Of a stretch of DNA of 64,000 bases, positions 53,628-62,314 are shown one piece after another (position 1 is the first letter of the stretch; every line of letters starts with the position of its first letter). The DNA is taken from NCBI GenBank assembly GCA_011056555.1, contig DSEQ01000042.1:1-64000 (forward strand), in the 5' to 3' direction. This DNA is from Candidatus Zixiibacteriota bacterium. GTDB taxonomy: Bacteria > Zixibacteria > MSB-5A5 > JAABVY01. A program made the translations under genes and the position numbers. The notes below the pieces were generated by a model that did no database searches, was not told the origin of the DNA, and saw only the letters and a list, made by a program, of their open reading frames with translations.

Positions 53628-55634
53628 TCAGCAGTCGCAGGGAGCTGTGCCCCCTGTGAAGATGTAATTTATTATAAGAACTGCATCAGACACATTCACA
53701 CTGCCGTCGCAGTTTACCTCGGCCGATTCCAATGGCTCAGGCTCCGCTGATCCAGAAATGAAAATATAATTTATAATAAAGACCGCGTCGCTGACATTGA
53801 CCAGCCCATCCCCGCTGGCATCACCGCAAATATAAGGCGGCTCGAGCGCGAAAGCACTTATTTTGACAGCATCCACAGCCGCCTCGACCACAGACTCATC
53901 GTTGAGATCGGAAGCATCAAAACGGATTTTCATTTTATCAGAGAGCTCAACAAAATCATCAGCCCAGAAACCACGTTCGAACCAGCCCCCCGAGGCTTCT
54001 TCCTGCGGGCCCGCAGTTTCTACCAGAGACCATGTAGCGCCGTCATCGCCGGAGATATAAATATGCATCTCATCATTGTAAGGATCATCTCCGGCATGAT
54101 TGGAATACCAGCGGGCATAGCTGACATAACCGTTGCCGTTCGACAGGTCAAAAGCAGGCGAGATCAGTGTGGCAGTACCATCATCAACATCGGAATTCCC
54201 GGCCACATTGTCAGTCAGATAGCATTTGCCGGAACCGTCAAAATCGGTGGGCGGATCACCCCTGTCATAATTAACCGGCACTCCCCGGCTCCAATGGCCG
54301 TCGGCGGCATCACCGGTAACTGACCAGCTAAGTTCCTGTTCGAAATTATCAGAGAACACCGTTAATTCCTCATAACCGGAGATAGATTTGAAAGGCGCTT
54401 CCATGGTATCCGGATCAAAAACCCTTCCCTGGTTTTCCTCCATCACGCTGACATAATACTCTATAAACTGGCCGGCGGGGATATCGGGAAAATCGACCCG
54501 GTAGTGGTTGCTATAATACTCGGTCATGGGCACCGCCTGAAAAGCGCTACCTTCAATCGAATAGTGAAACAAACCCGAGCCCGGTACTACCGACCCGCCC
54601 AGGATTCCGGTGACATTCAACCGCAGGCTGTCCTGCTCAACAGGATTTATACAGAGCGGGATCTCGGTCTCATATTCGAAGAGGACTCTGGAAGATTTAT
54701 TGTAAACCACGTAACAGGCACCATAACCGATATCACAACAGCCGTAAGCAATCCGCATATAGCCGTTCTCGCCCCACCATGGACCCCAGGAATTTCTCAT
54801 GAACCACACACCGCTGTCACCCTGGTTATCATCCCATCCAACCAGGACTACGGCATGATTTATACTGGTGAGCCAGGGCACATCAAATATGCCTCCGCTG
54901 TAGGCCTGAAATTCCGAGTTGACCGTAACTGCAACCGAAATCGGGCCGTGATCGATGATTGCCTGTTTCATGGCATCGACAGACGGTACTGAATAGTTCC
55001 CGCCGATATATGACCAGGAATCGATTTTATATGAGTGCTCGTAAGGGCAGTTACAGGGAGCATTATAGGCTACATAGGGAAATTCCGATTCGTACACCGC
55101 ACCCGCGCTGTCGCAGGGGTCGGGTACAAACTGGTGATAACTATGCGCAAACCATCCCCCCTGGCATCCCCAACCGTTGCTGTTGCAGCTTACCAAGTAC
55201 TGCTCGGAGAGATCAACTGTTATCTCATCCTTTATCGCAATATTACACTCCAGAGGGCCGACAGTGCCGAAAGCCCAGCAGCTTCCGCATCCGCCCTGAT
55301 TCCTGGCCGGGGGCAAATTGGCAGAGTCGCGCCAGTCGAAGCGGACAGGAAGATTCCGTGTGGGCGTGCACGGATCAAAGCGGGCGTTCTCACGCCAGTT
55401 CTCGGGTTCAACCAATCCGCACAGCTGGTCGAGAGAATACTCCGTGGCAGGATTTTTCGCCATCTCGAAAGTCCAGCCCTCACTTTCGGCCCTGGCCTGC
55501 ATCACCTCGATTTCTTCATCGTTAAGCTGCGCCTGAGATGGACTGGCAAAGACCAGAAGCAAAAACATTGTGAGCGCGGAGAGAAGTCCGAAAGGAGATA
55601 CTTTTCGTTTAGCCGAATTCACTTTAATAAGCAT
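53628..55634 (-). CDS. Secreted C1A papain-like cysteine peptidase with dockerin-like tail
   Basis: 668 aa from ATG 55634; a start at 55682 adds 16 residues ahead of the signal peptide. Signal peptide, short propeptide (WTFEMAKNPATEYSL), then the catalytic domain opening FDWRDSANLPPARNQGGCG. Catalytic Cys119 lies in GSCWAFG, His260 in INHAVVLVGW and Asn281 in RNSWGPWWGENGY. Next comes a beta-sandwich of immune-inhibitor/MAM type with FDSGNG-like blocks. The C-terminus has two dockerin-like repeats (NVSDAVFIINYIF, NVSDAVLIINYIF), ending APCDC. A relic of a sister copy lies at 43165. Confidence 0.92.
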   Translation of the reverse strand: MLIKVNSAKRKVSPFGLLSALTMFLLLVFASPSQAQLNDEEIEVMQARAESEGWTFEMAKNPATEYSLDQLCGLVEPENWRENARFDPCTPTRNLPVRFDWRDSANLPPARNQGGCGSCWAFGTVGPLECNIAIKDEITVDLSEQYLVSCNSNGWGCQGGWFAHSYHQFVPDPCDSAGAVYESEFPYVAYNAPCNCPYEHSYKIDSWSYIGGNYSVPSVDAMKQAIIDHGPISVAVTVNSEFQAYSGGIFDVPWLTSINHAVVLVGWDDNQGDSGVWFMRNSWGPWWGENGYMRIAYGCCDIGYGACYVVYNKSSRVLFEYETEIPLCINPVEQDSLRLNVTGILGGSVVPGSGLFHYSIEGSAFQAVPMTEYYSNHYRVDFPDIPAGQFIEYYVSVMEENQGRVFDPDTMEAPFKSISGYEELTVFSDNFEQELSWSVTGDAADGHWSRGVPVNYDRGDPPTDFDGSGKCYLTDNVAGNSDVDDGTATLISPAFDLSNGNGYVSYARWYSNHAGDDPYNDEMHIYISGDDGATWSLVETAGPQEEASGGWFERGFWADDFVELSDKMKIRFDASDLNDESVVEAAVDAVKISAFALEPPYICGDASGDGLVNVSDAVFIINYIFISGSAEPEPLESAEVNCDGSVNVSDAVLIINYIFTGGTAPCDC

Positions 55635-55738
55635 TGCTATTCCATTCGCGGGTACATCGACACGCCTGAAAAAAGAAACCATTCTGACTGAAATATACCT
55701 TGTTATATAAATTTGTCAATATTTGACTTCAATCACGT

Positions 55739-57379
55739 TCAGCAGTCCGGCTCACCGTCGCCATCTGTATCGCACGGGGCGTATCCAGCGACAAAGACGT
55801 AATTCACAATCCAGACCGCATCGCTGACATTCACAAACGAATCACAATTGACATCTCCGATTTCCGATGGTTCGGGCGGATTTCCGCCGATAAAGACATA
55901 ATTAATTATATAAACTGCATCGCTGACGTTAACTGCAAAATCCCCATTGGCATCACCGCAGCCGATCGGAGGCTCGATGATATCGATATCGATGATCATG
56001 GTATCTTTGTTCGCAGGTGAATCCGAGTCGGCTACAACCAGGCTGAAGGTATAGTCTGCTACCCAGGTAGGAGTTCCCTGCAGTATCGCTACGGTCTCAT
56101 TGGTGAATGTCAGGCCGTAGGGATACTGCCCGCTGATCTTGGTCCAATCATAAGGCGGAATACCCCCAACAGCATGGAATTCATAGTAGTATGGAGCTCC
56201 AAGTATTCCATAGGGGACATCGTAACATTGCATATGAAGTTGACCGTCACAGGCATCCCCCATACCGTCACCATTCTCGTCGTATTGATCGGGATTGTAA
56301 TCGTTGGGGCAGTTGTCGCAAAGATCGCCATAGCCATCGGAATCTGCATCCTCCTGGTTCGGATTGACATGGAGCGGACAGTTATCGTTTTCATTCATGA
56401 TGCCGTCGTCATCGGCATCCGGATCACAGGCATCACCAAGACCGTCGCCATCGACATCGGACTGATCGGGATTGAACACGTTCGGGCAGTTGTCCGGGTC
56501 ACAGGGATTGCCGGGTATATCCGGATCGCCAAAACCATCCCCATCAGAATCCAGACATCCCTCCCAGTGCAGTAGGGTGAAACCATATATGCCCCACGGC
56601 GCACCCGGCTGGATTTCCTGAAAGTCAAACCAGTGTACTTCGGTATCCCACGTATTCAGGCAGGCATATTCCATTTTTGCGTCGTCATAGCCGATAGCGG
56701 TGACGAAATGATCAGTCCAGCTATCCCCATCGGTATCCACCAGCAGGACAATTGGCCGAGCTGAGTCAATCTCCGCCTTGTACTCCTCCCAGCTGAAATC
56801 CCAGAAGTACTTCTCCGCGGTCACCGGCTGATAATCCGGGTAAATATGATCAGCATAATTGATAAATGCATCATCGACCATATCGAAGTAGCTCCAGCCG
56901 TAGCGGTTGCCATCCAGGCTCCATGAGGTGTGCATGAAATCGCCCAGGCAGTCGCTTTCATGCGCCCCGCCTGTCTCCGATTTGTCAGGCTGGATCGGCC
57001 CGGAATCATCCCGGGGACAGGAGTAACTGCGGTAATGATCCTCATATGACGTCACTGCGCAGGAAGCAAAACCATGATCTGTTGCCATCATCGCATTTAC
57101 TTCCGAGGTCTGTGAATATGAATCTCCGGGGACAAGCTGGCTGCGGCCATGCATATCCCAGTAGCCGATAACCATGCCTGCGGCTGTCGGGCCGCAGCCG
57201 TGACGCCACAGGTACGCTGGCACGCCTTCGATTATCACTTGCGAGCCGCTCTTCTCAGTGCTGCCCATATAGATTCCCAAGGGCGGTTCCGGGCCGGTTG
57301 TGCTTTGCTGGGCAAGGGCAATTACCGGCAGGGATAATAGCGCTATAGATATCATGAATAAAATAAACCTGGCGGACAT
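55739..57379 (-). CDS. Secreted C39-like cysteine peptidase with TSP3 repeats and dockerin-like tail
   Basis: 546 aa from ATG 57379, which has GGAGGT 7 nt upstream. Signal peptide (about 1-23). The peptidase-like domain has Cys62 in RHGCGPTAAGMVIGYWD and His224 in TDHFVTAIGYDD, with Asn/Asp in the following CLNTWDTE, the pattern of C39_2 enzymes. Then thrombospondin-type-3 calcium repeats (DSDGDGFGDPD; DADDDGIMNENDNCP), an Ig-like domain (GGIPPYDWTKISGQYPYGL) and two dockerin-like repeats. It ends in DTDGDGEPDC. Confidence 0.85.
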   Translation of the reverse strand: MSARFILFMISIALLSLPVIALAQQSTTGPEPPLGIYMGSTEKSGSQVIIEGVPAYLWRHGCGPTAAGMVIGYWDMHGRSQLVPGDSYSQTSEVNAMMATDHGFASCAVTSYEDHYRSYSCPRDDSGPIQPDKSETGGAHESDCLGDFMHTSWSLDGNRYGWSYFDMVDDAFINYADHIYPDYQPVTAEKYFWDFSWEEYKAEIDSARPIVLLVDTDGDSWTDHFVTAIGYDDAKMEYACLNTWDTEVHWFDFQEIQPGAPWGIYGFTLLHWEGCLDSDGDGFGDPDIPGNPCDPDNCPNVFNPDQSDVDGDGLGDACDPDADDDGIMNENDNCPLHVNPNQEDADSDGYGDLCDNCPNDYNPDQYDENGDGMGDACDGQLHMQCYDVPYGILGAPYYYEFHAVGGIPPYDWTKISGQYPYGLTFTNETVAILQGTPTWVADYTFSLVVADSDSPANKDTMIIDIDIIEPPIGCGDANGDFAVNVSDAVYIINYVFIGGNPPEPSEIGDVNCDSFVNVSDAVWIVNYVFVAGYAPCDTDGDGEPDC

Positions 57380-57761
57380 AATGACCTCCGTTACTCTCAC
57401 CTGCTGATTTCGGCACGGCAGGCTGCGGGCTGGGTTTTAATAATGGTCTATAAGCATCAGGGAATGTATGATACAATTCTAATCTACATTATTACGGAAA
57501 ATGGTCAAGTTAGAACTGGAAAAAATGAAACAGGGGATATTTTCAACGTTTTTGGCTTGACAGCGTCTTAGAAGTATGAATATGTTGATATGTAAATCGA
57601 TACAGCATCATTGACACATCTGACCTTACGCAGTTTAACCTCAAATCTGGCAGGTCGGGACATGGCCTTCGGAAAAGGAGGAAGCATGAAGCATAATACA
57701 TGGGCGTGAGGCATCTTATCATCTAAATTGACACTTATGTCTTGTTTTGAAAGGAGGTAGT
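57380..57761. other. Divergent intergenic region with a 7-codon mini-ORF
   Basis: 382 nt between divergent secreted-protein genes. GGAGGAAGC precedes ATG 57686, and the frame reads MKHNTWA then TGA at 57709. This is a well-placed ribosome site with almost no product. TTGACA occurs at about 57556 and again at about 57728. Either a leader peptide or the remains of a lost gene. Confidence 0.35.
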
Positions 57762-58892
57762 TTGCGAAAGAACTTCAAAACAATACTGACAGCTTTGGCG
57801 GCCCTGAGCTTATTAATCCTGACATTTGCCATCTATTCCTGCTGCGAGGACTGCCCGGTCGGCCCGGTCCAGCCCAAACCTTACAAGGGCTGGCTGTATG
57901 CTACAGATTTCGAAAGTGAATGGCTGTACAAGATCGACACAGAGACCGATTCACTGGTAGACAGCGTTCAGTATACTACAGGTGAGATATACAATCCCGG
58001 AGCGATCGGAGTATCTGCCGACGGTCAATATCTCTCCGTTTCATATCATGATACATATCTTACCGATAGATTGACAATCATATATGATGCCCAGACTCTG
58101 GATGAGATTCATAGGCTTGAAGGCGGGTATGGCCCACTCTTTATAACAGATGAGAATCTGTATATCGGTTTTGCCTATGATAGTATACATTTCTACTCCC
58201 TGCCCGGCTTCGATAGAATTTATTCAGATTCTACGCCATCATTAGGGCTGCCCGTATTGCGATCAGATATGAACCTCATATACTTGTACGGTGTTCTCAA
58301 TCCGGCGAGTTTCGATTCGACCTTTATTGCCGCTTACGATTACAAAAATCGGGAGATATCGGATCAGTGGTTTATTCATGACAGCAGGGACAGCCTGGTC
58401 ACGATTTACGCTTATGATATTCATCCTGATGGCAGAAGGCTTTATTGCGTAACCCTCTCCAAATACGATGGCATCAACATTACCTGCTATGATCTCCAGG
58501 AAAGAGAAATGATATTCCAGACGCCGTTCTCAACGACTACGGGATCGTTGAAGATATCCCCGGACGGACAGGAAATGTACGTTACATACCCCGGATACTT
58601 CATGCAATATGAAATACCGGGAATTGTTTTTGTTTTCGACACCGAGACCGGCAATTACATAGGTGGTATCTCTCTTCACGGGCAGATTGATGGATATCCC
58701 TCTGCTCCCTTGTATGCGAGAGAGATTGTATTTACGCCAACAGGAGGAAAGGCGTATATCGGATCGGGACGGCTTTCCCAGGGCAGCGGCACTGTATCGG
58801 CAATAGACACCAGGGAAAAAAGGATTACCAAAAACATTTGGCCCGACATGGGGCATTTTATCGGATTCCTTTGCATCGGTCCAAAAAAATGA
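57762..58892 (+). CDS. Lipoprotein-like YVTN/YncE-type beta-propeller protein
   Basis: 376 aa from TTG 57762, directly after AAGGAGGTAG; the longer frame includes the ribosome site itself. N-terminal basic residues and a hydrophobic core end in AIYSCCEDCP, so Cys could be lipidated. The rest is made of repeated beta blades: DTETDSLVDSV, VSADGQYLSVS, YDAQTLDEIHRLEG, ISPDGQEMYVTYP, FDTETGNYIGGI and FTPTGGKAYIGSG. Such propellers bind partners and act as surface or periplasmic proteins. Ligand unknown. Confidence 0.82.
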   Translation: MRKNFKTILTALAALSLLILTFAIYSCCEDCPVGPVQPKPYKGWLYATDFESEWLYKIDTETDSLVDSVQYTTGEIYNPGAIGVSADGQYLSVSYHDTYLTDRLTIIYDAQTLDEIHRLEGGYGPLFITDENLYIGFAYDSIHFYSLPGFDRIYSDSTPSLGLPVLRSDMNLIYLYGVLNPASFDSTFIAAYDYKNREISDQWFIHDSRDSLVTIYAYDIHPDGRRLYCVTLSKYDGINITCYDLQEREMIFQTPFSTTTGSLKISPDGQEMYVTYPGYFMQYEIPGIVFVFDTETGNYIGGISLHGQIDGYPSAPLYAREIVFTPTGGKAYIGSGRLSQGSGTVSAIDTREKRITKNIWPDMGHFIGFLCIGPKK

Positions 58893-58932
58893 CAGGTAGT
58901 AAATATGAAACCCATAAATTATCCGTCGTGCT

Positions 58933-58965
58933 GGGTCTTGTCCGGCCGCGGGCAGATCAAGACCC
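58933..58965. repeat. Inverted repeat GGGTCTTG/CAAGACCC
   Basis: 8-bp perfect arms with a 17-nt loop, 40 nt after the propeller stop. No T-run follows. A CCCACCTGTCGCTGCGCTCC block at about 59003 resembles the one near 43600. Probably dispersed repeat rather than terminator. Confidence 0.45.
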
Positions 58966-59091
58966 GGCGCTACGATGAACATTGCACACAGGATATTGGG
59001 ATGTTCCCACCTGTCGCTGCGCTCCAGATGGGACACCGTGAATTAGACTCGGTACTCGGGTGTCAGAAATAGAAAATTGTCAAAAACGATA

Positions 59092-59128
59092 CCAAAAGAA
59101 AACCCCCGCGCGGGGCCCGGCGGGGGTG
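59092..59128 (-). terminator. Rho-independent terminator after the C25 peptidase gene
   Basis: CCCCCGC (59103-59109) pairs with GCGGGGG (59120-59126). On the minus strand it is followed by TTTTCTTTT. It lies 23 nt past the stop. Confidence 0.75.
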
Positions 59129-59150
59129 CGGCATGTGCCGTTAATCAGCT

Positions 59151-61994
59151 TTATTTACAGCTACAAGGCTCACTTCCGCTAACAAATACATAGTTTATGA
59201 TATAAACAGCGTCCGAGACATTGACTCCGCCATCGCAGTTGACCTCGCCCGATTCCATCGGCTCGGGCTCAGAACCGCCAACAAACACGAAGTTGATGAT
59301 AAAAACAGCATCCGAGACATTGACATTGCCGTCAGCGTTACAGTCGCCGCAGATCCACTCACAGACATCGCCTACGCCGTCTTCATTCTCATCTTCCTGC
59401 CCGGGGTTCCATGTATTGGGGCAATTGTCGCAGAGATCGCCAAAACCATCCCCGTCAGAGTCGGCCTGGTCGCTGTTGGGAATCTGGTGGCAGTTGTCAC
59501 AGACATTACCGACACCGTCCTGATCAGAATCTGCCTGGTCGGTGTTAGTATGAATGGGACAGTTATCGCATATATTGCCGACACCATCGTTATCATTATC
59601 CTCCTGTCCGGGATTTTCATCAGCGGGACAATTGTCACATCCATCCGCGACCGCATCGCCGTCAGAATCGACATTATCATCATACCCGGCACAGGCATCG
59701 CAGCCATCCGGAACACCGTCATCGTCACTGTCAACCGCATCATCAAATCCGGCGCAGATATCGCAGCCATCCGGCACGCCGTCATTGTCGTCATCAATAT
59801 TATCATCAAATCCGGGGCAAACATCGCATAAATCCCCGACTCCATCGCCGTCGGTATCATCCTGGGTCATATTAGCGACCTCGGGGCAGTTATCGCAGTC
59901 ATCCGGCATACCATCCTCATCGGTGTCGAGGAAATCATCATACCCGGGGCAAACATCGCAAAGGTCGGGCATGCCGTCACCATCGGAATCTATATTATCA
60001 TCGAAATCGGCACAGAGGTCACAACTGTCTCCATACCCGTCGCCGTCGCTGTCGATCTGGTCGGGATTGAATACATTCGGGCAGTTGTCTTCCAGCGGAC
60101 AGTTTTCATTGGCAAAGCCGGGATCGCTGTACCCGTCACCGTCGGAATCGACACAGTTTTCTTTCATGGCGATGGTGGGATCGCCGAAGAGGTTTAACTC
60201 GTAATAGCACCAGCGCATGCAGGACTGGTTGATACGATACAGGTTGTCTTCCTTGGAATCCTGGTTGGCCTTGCTGAATTCACGCAGGTCCTCGCCATAG
60301 ATAGCATCCACGAACTCCCGATGGAACCTGTGCGAGGGGCCGTCGGTGCTGTTGTACTCCCCCCATCCATAACGGGCGTTCATCACGATGGCAAAAGCGG
60401 CATTCATATATTTTATGGTCATGTATTCGGCAAAGCACTCGTAATCATCGAAATGACCTGCCAGGCAGGTTTGCGAATAGATGAAGCAGTAATCTGTATT
60501 GGTCAGAGAGGAGACATCGGAATTATACATTTTCAAGCCGTAACCCTGGCTGCCGTGCCCCAGGTGATTTATAAAATGCTTGCCGGCATTGATCCTGTTT
60601 TTCATCTCGACTTTGGGCCAGTCCTGGCCGGGCCAGTCGCGGTCATATAATTCATCGACATCATATTGGATGGTCGGGATACCAATGGTAAAGTAGCCGT
60701 CATTATAAAGCGAATCCTTGAGCTCATCCATGCAGTTGCCGCCCCACTCGGATTCTCCGCCGAAGCCGAGGTTCTCCCCCACCAGGCAGACATTCTGAAG
60801 GTAAGGTGTGGAGACCGGCTGAGTTATGTAGGCAATTGTCTTATTCACAAAATTTCCGGCTTCCGCGCTGTTTCCGACTGAGGCGCGCCCGATGTATACT
60901 TCAGCCATCAGGTCGACATCGCCTCCGCCCTCACCATCAGTGGGTTCACCCCACTGCGTATCTTCGTCATAATTATAAGTCCCGTCGAGGCAGCCAAAAT
61001 ATACATCAGCAGGCATATTGTATTCGATTTCGGCATCATATCCGGACCATGATCGCACATAAAGATCGGCGGCCGGAATAATATCGTCGTCGGCCGCTAT
61101 CAGCACATATTGAATGCCCATGGTGTTGTATGCATTTCTGATAAAATTCCGCAAAGCCTCGGGATTCGAGATAGGCGCATTTTTATCGGTTCTGATAATC
61201 GTGCTTATGCCGGTGCTGTCATGAAAATCCTTTAAGGGCTGAAATGAAGATTCCATACCGTAAGATGTAATAATCAGCAGATCATACATCTCTGCCGGAT
61301 TTTTATCCGGCGCCGGCAGAGAATTATAGGCAACCGTCTCAGATGGGTTATCGATCCTTTTTTCTACTTCTTCGCGATCTTTCAACAGTCCGCGGAAGAG
61401 CTCATGCGCCTTTCCGGTGCTTATGGTGTTGACGCGAATTTCCAGATCTGGATAATAATAAAGTTCACCGGTCAGGGGAATGTATTCCACCGGATTTAAC
61501 TTCAGGATCAGGACGGAGTATCCCCGGAAGTTCTGGACCGAGACCTGCTCATGCAGGGCGACAGGAAATGAGTTTCGGGATCCGTAAATATCCTGATCGG
61601 GTACCGGCGGACGGGCCTCATGCGGGGCGCTCAATTTATGGGGCACCGCGGTCGGCTCAATATTGTAGCCCTCGCCTATTTTAATTCTCTCTCCCTGAAT
61701 AACTTCAATCGAGCTGACCTCGGATTGTGGTGGAAGGAGAATCCGTGCTCCCCGCGAGGGCAGACGCGGCTGGCCGGGATTGCCGCACAGATCGGCATTC
61801 TCCATGATAACCCGATCATAATCGACCCCGCCAATATTGACCGGGACAACATACGGTCTATTAAATTCGTAATCAACCGAGACTTGATTATCCGCCCCGA
61901 AGGCCTGAGTGGCGCCGATGGAAAATATGAAGAGCACCAGCAAGAGCGCTCCTTTTCCAATACCGGGGCCTGGAAAACTGGATTTCTGTTTCAT
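59151..61994 (-). CDS. Secreted C25 (gingipain-like) cysteine peptidase with TSP3 repeats and dockerin-like tail
   Basis: 947 aa with a signal peptide (about 1-33). A propeptide-like region (about 40-230) precedes the C25 domain: YDLLIITSYGMESSFQPL, LIAADDDIIPAAD, then His480 in NHLGHGSQ and Cys510 in SQTCLAGHFDD, the dyad of gingipains. Residues about 640-870 are about ten thrombospondin-type-3 Asp-rich repeats (DSDGDGYGDSCD; DDDNDGVPDGCD). They end in two dockerin-like repeats and EPCSCK. A calcium-loaded stalk presenting a protease outside the cell is the simplest reading. Confidence 0.92.
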   Translation of the reverse strand: MKQKSSFPGPGIGKGALLLVLFIFSIGATQAFGADNQVSVDYEFNRPYVVPVNIGGVDYDRVIMENADLCGNPGQPRLPSRGARILLPPQSEVSSIEVIQGERIKIGEGYNIEPTAVPHKLSAPHEARPPVPDQDIYGSRNSFPVALHEQVSVQNFRGYSVLILKLNPVEYIPLTGELYYYPDLEIRVNTISTGKAHELFRGLLKDREEVEKRIDNPSETVAYNSLPAPDKNPAEMYDLLIITSYGMESSFQPLKDFHDSTGISTIIRTDKNAPISNPEALRNFIRNAYNTMGIQYVLIAADDDIIPAADLYVRSWSGYDAEIEYNMPADVYFGCLDGTYNYDEDTQWGEPTDGEGGGDVDLMAEVYIGRASVGNSAEAGNFVNKTIAYITQPVSTPYLQNVCLVGENLGFGGESEWGGNCMDELKDSLYNDGYFTIGIPTIQYDVDELYDRDWPGQDWPKVEMKNRINAGKHFINHLGHGSQGYGLKMYNSDVSSLTNTDYCFIYSQTCLAGHFDDYECFAEYMTIKYMNAAFAIVMNARYGWGEYNSTDGPSHRFHREFVDAIYGEDLREFSKANQDSKEDNLYRINQSCMRWCYYELNLFGDPTIAMKENCVDSDGDGYSDPGFANENCPLEDNCPNVFNPDQIDSDGDGYGDSCDLCADFDDNIDSDGDGMPDLCDVCPGYDDFLDTDEDGMPDDCDNCPEVANMTQDDTDGDGVGDLCDVCPGFDDNIDDDNDGVPDGCDICAGFDDAVDSDDDGVPDGCDACAGYDDNVDSDGDAVADGCDNCPADENPGQEDNDNDGVGNICDNCPIHTNTDQADSDQDGVGNVCDNCHQIPNSDQADSDGDGFGDLCDNCPNTWNPGQEDENEDGVGDVCEWICGDCNADGNVNVSDAVFIINFVFVGGSEPEPMESGEVNCDGGVNVSDAVYIINYVFVSGSEPCSCK

Positions 61995-62264
61995 ACCATC
62001 TTCCCTTCAAAGTGCAAAATAATGAGACTTGCTATCATGCTAATGTATTTAAATAACATATGCTCCAATGGCAGCAAATATAAAATTTTAATATTTTATG
62101 AAGCTGAATATTTCCTCAATTCAACATGAGCAAGCGGTGAGTCAATGAGTCCACTGCTTCTCTGATAAGGTCCATTTAAATATAAACATATGGATGAAAA
62201 TGTCAATGTAAATGCTTATTTAATTCAATACCATATGGACTTCAAGGACTTATTGGTGCCAATG

Positions 62265-62299
62265 AAAAAACCGCCCGGGAATATCCGGACGGTTTTTTG
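62265..62299 (-). terminator. Rho-independent terminator after the thioredoxin-like dockerin gene
   Basis: AAAAAACCGCCCGG ... CCGGACGGTTTTTT hairpin with one mismatch, ending in a T-run on both strands. It lies 16 nt beyond the stop at 62315. Confidence 0.78.
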
Positions 62300-62314
62300 A
62301 AAACTCTGTTTCTA

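Noticed and set aside
59390..60160. Possible tandem DNA repeat or CRISPR array
   Set aside because: The periodic GATGGCGACGG-like pattern encodes Asp-rich thrombospondin-3 repeats of the C25 protein. Units vary and there are no unique spacers.
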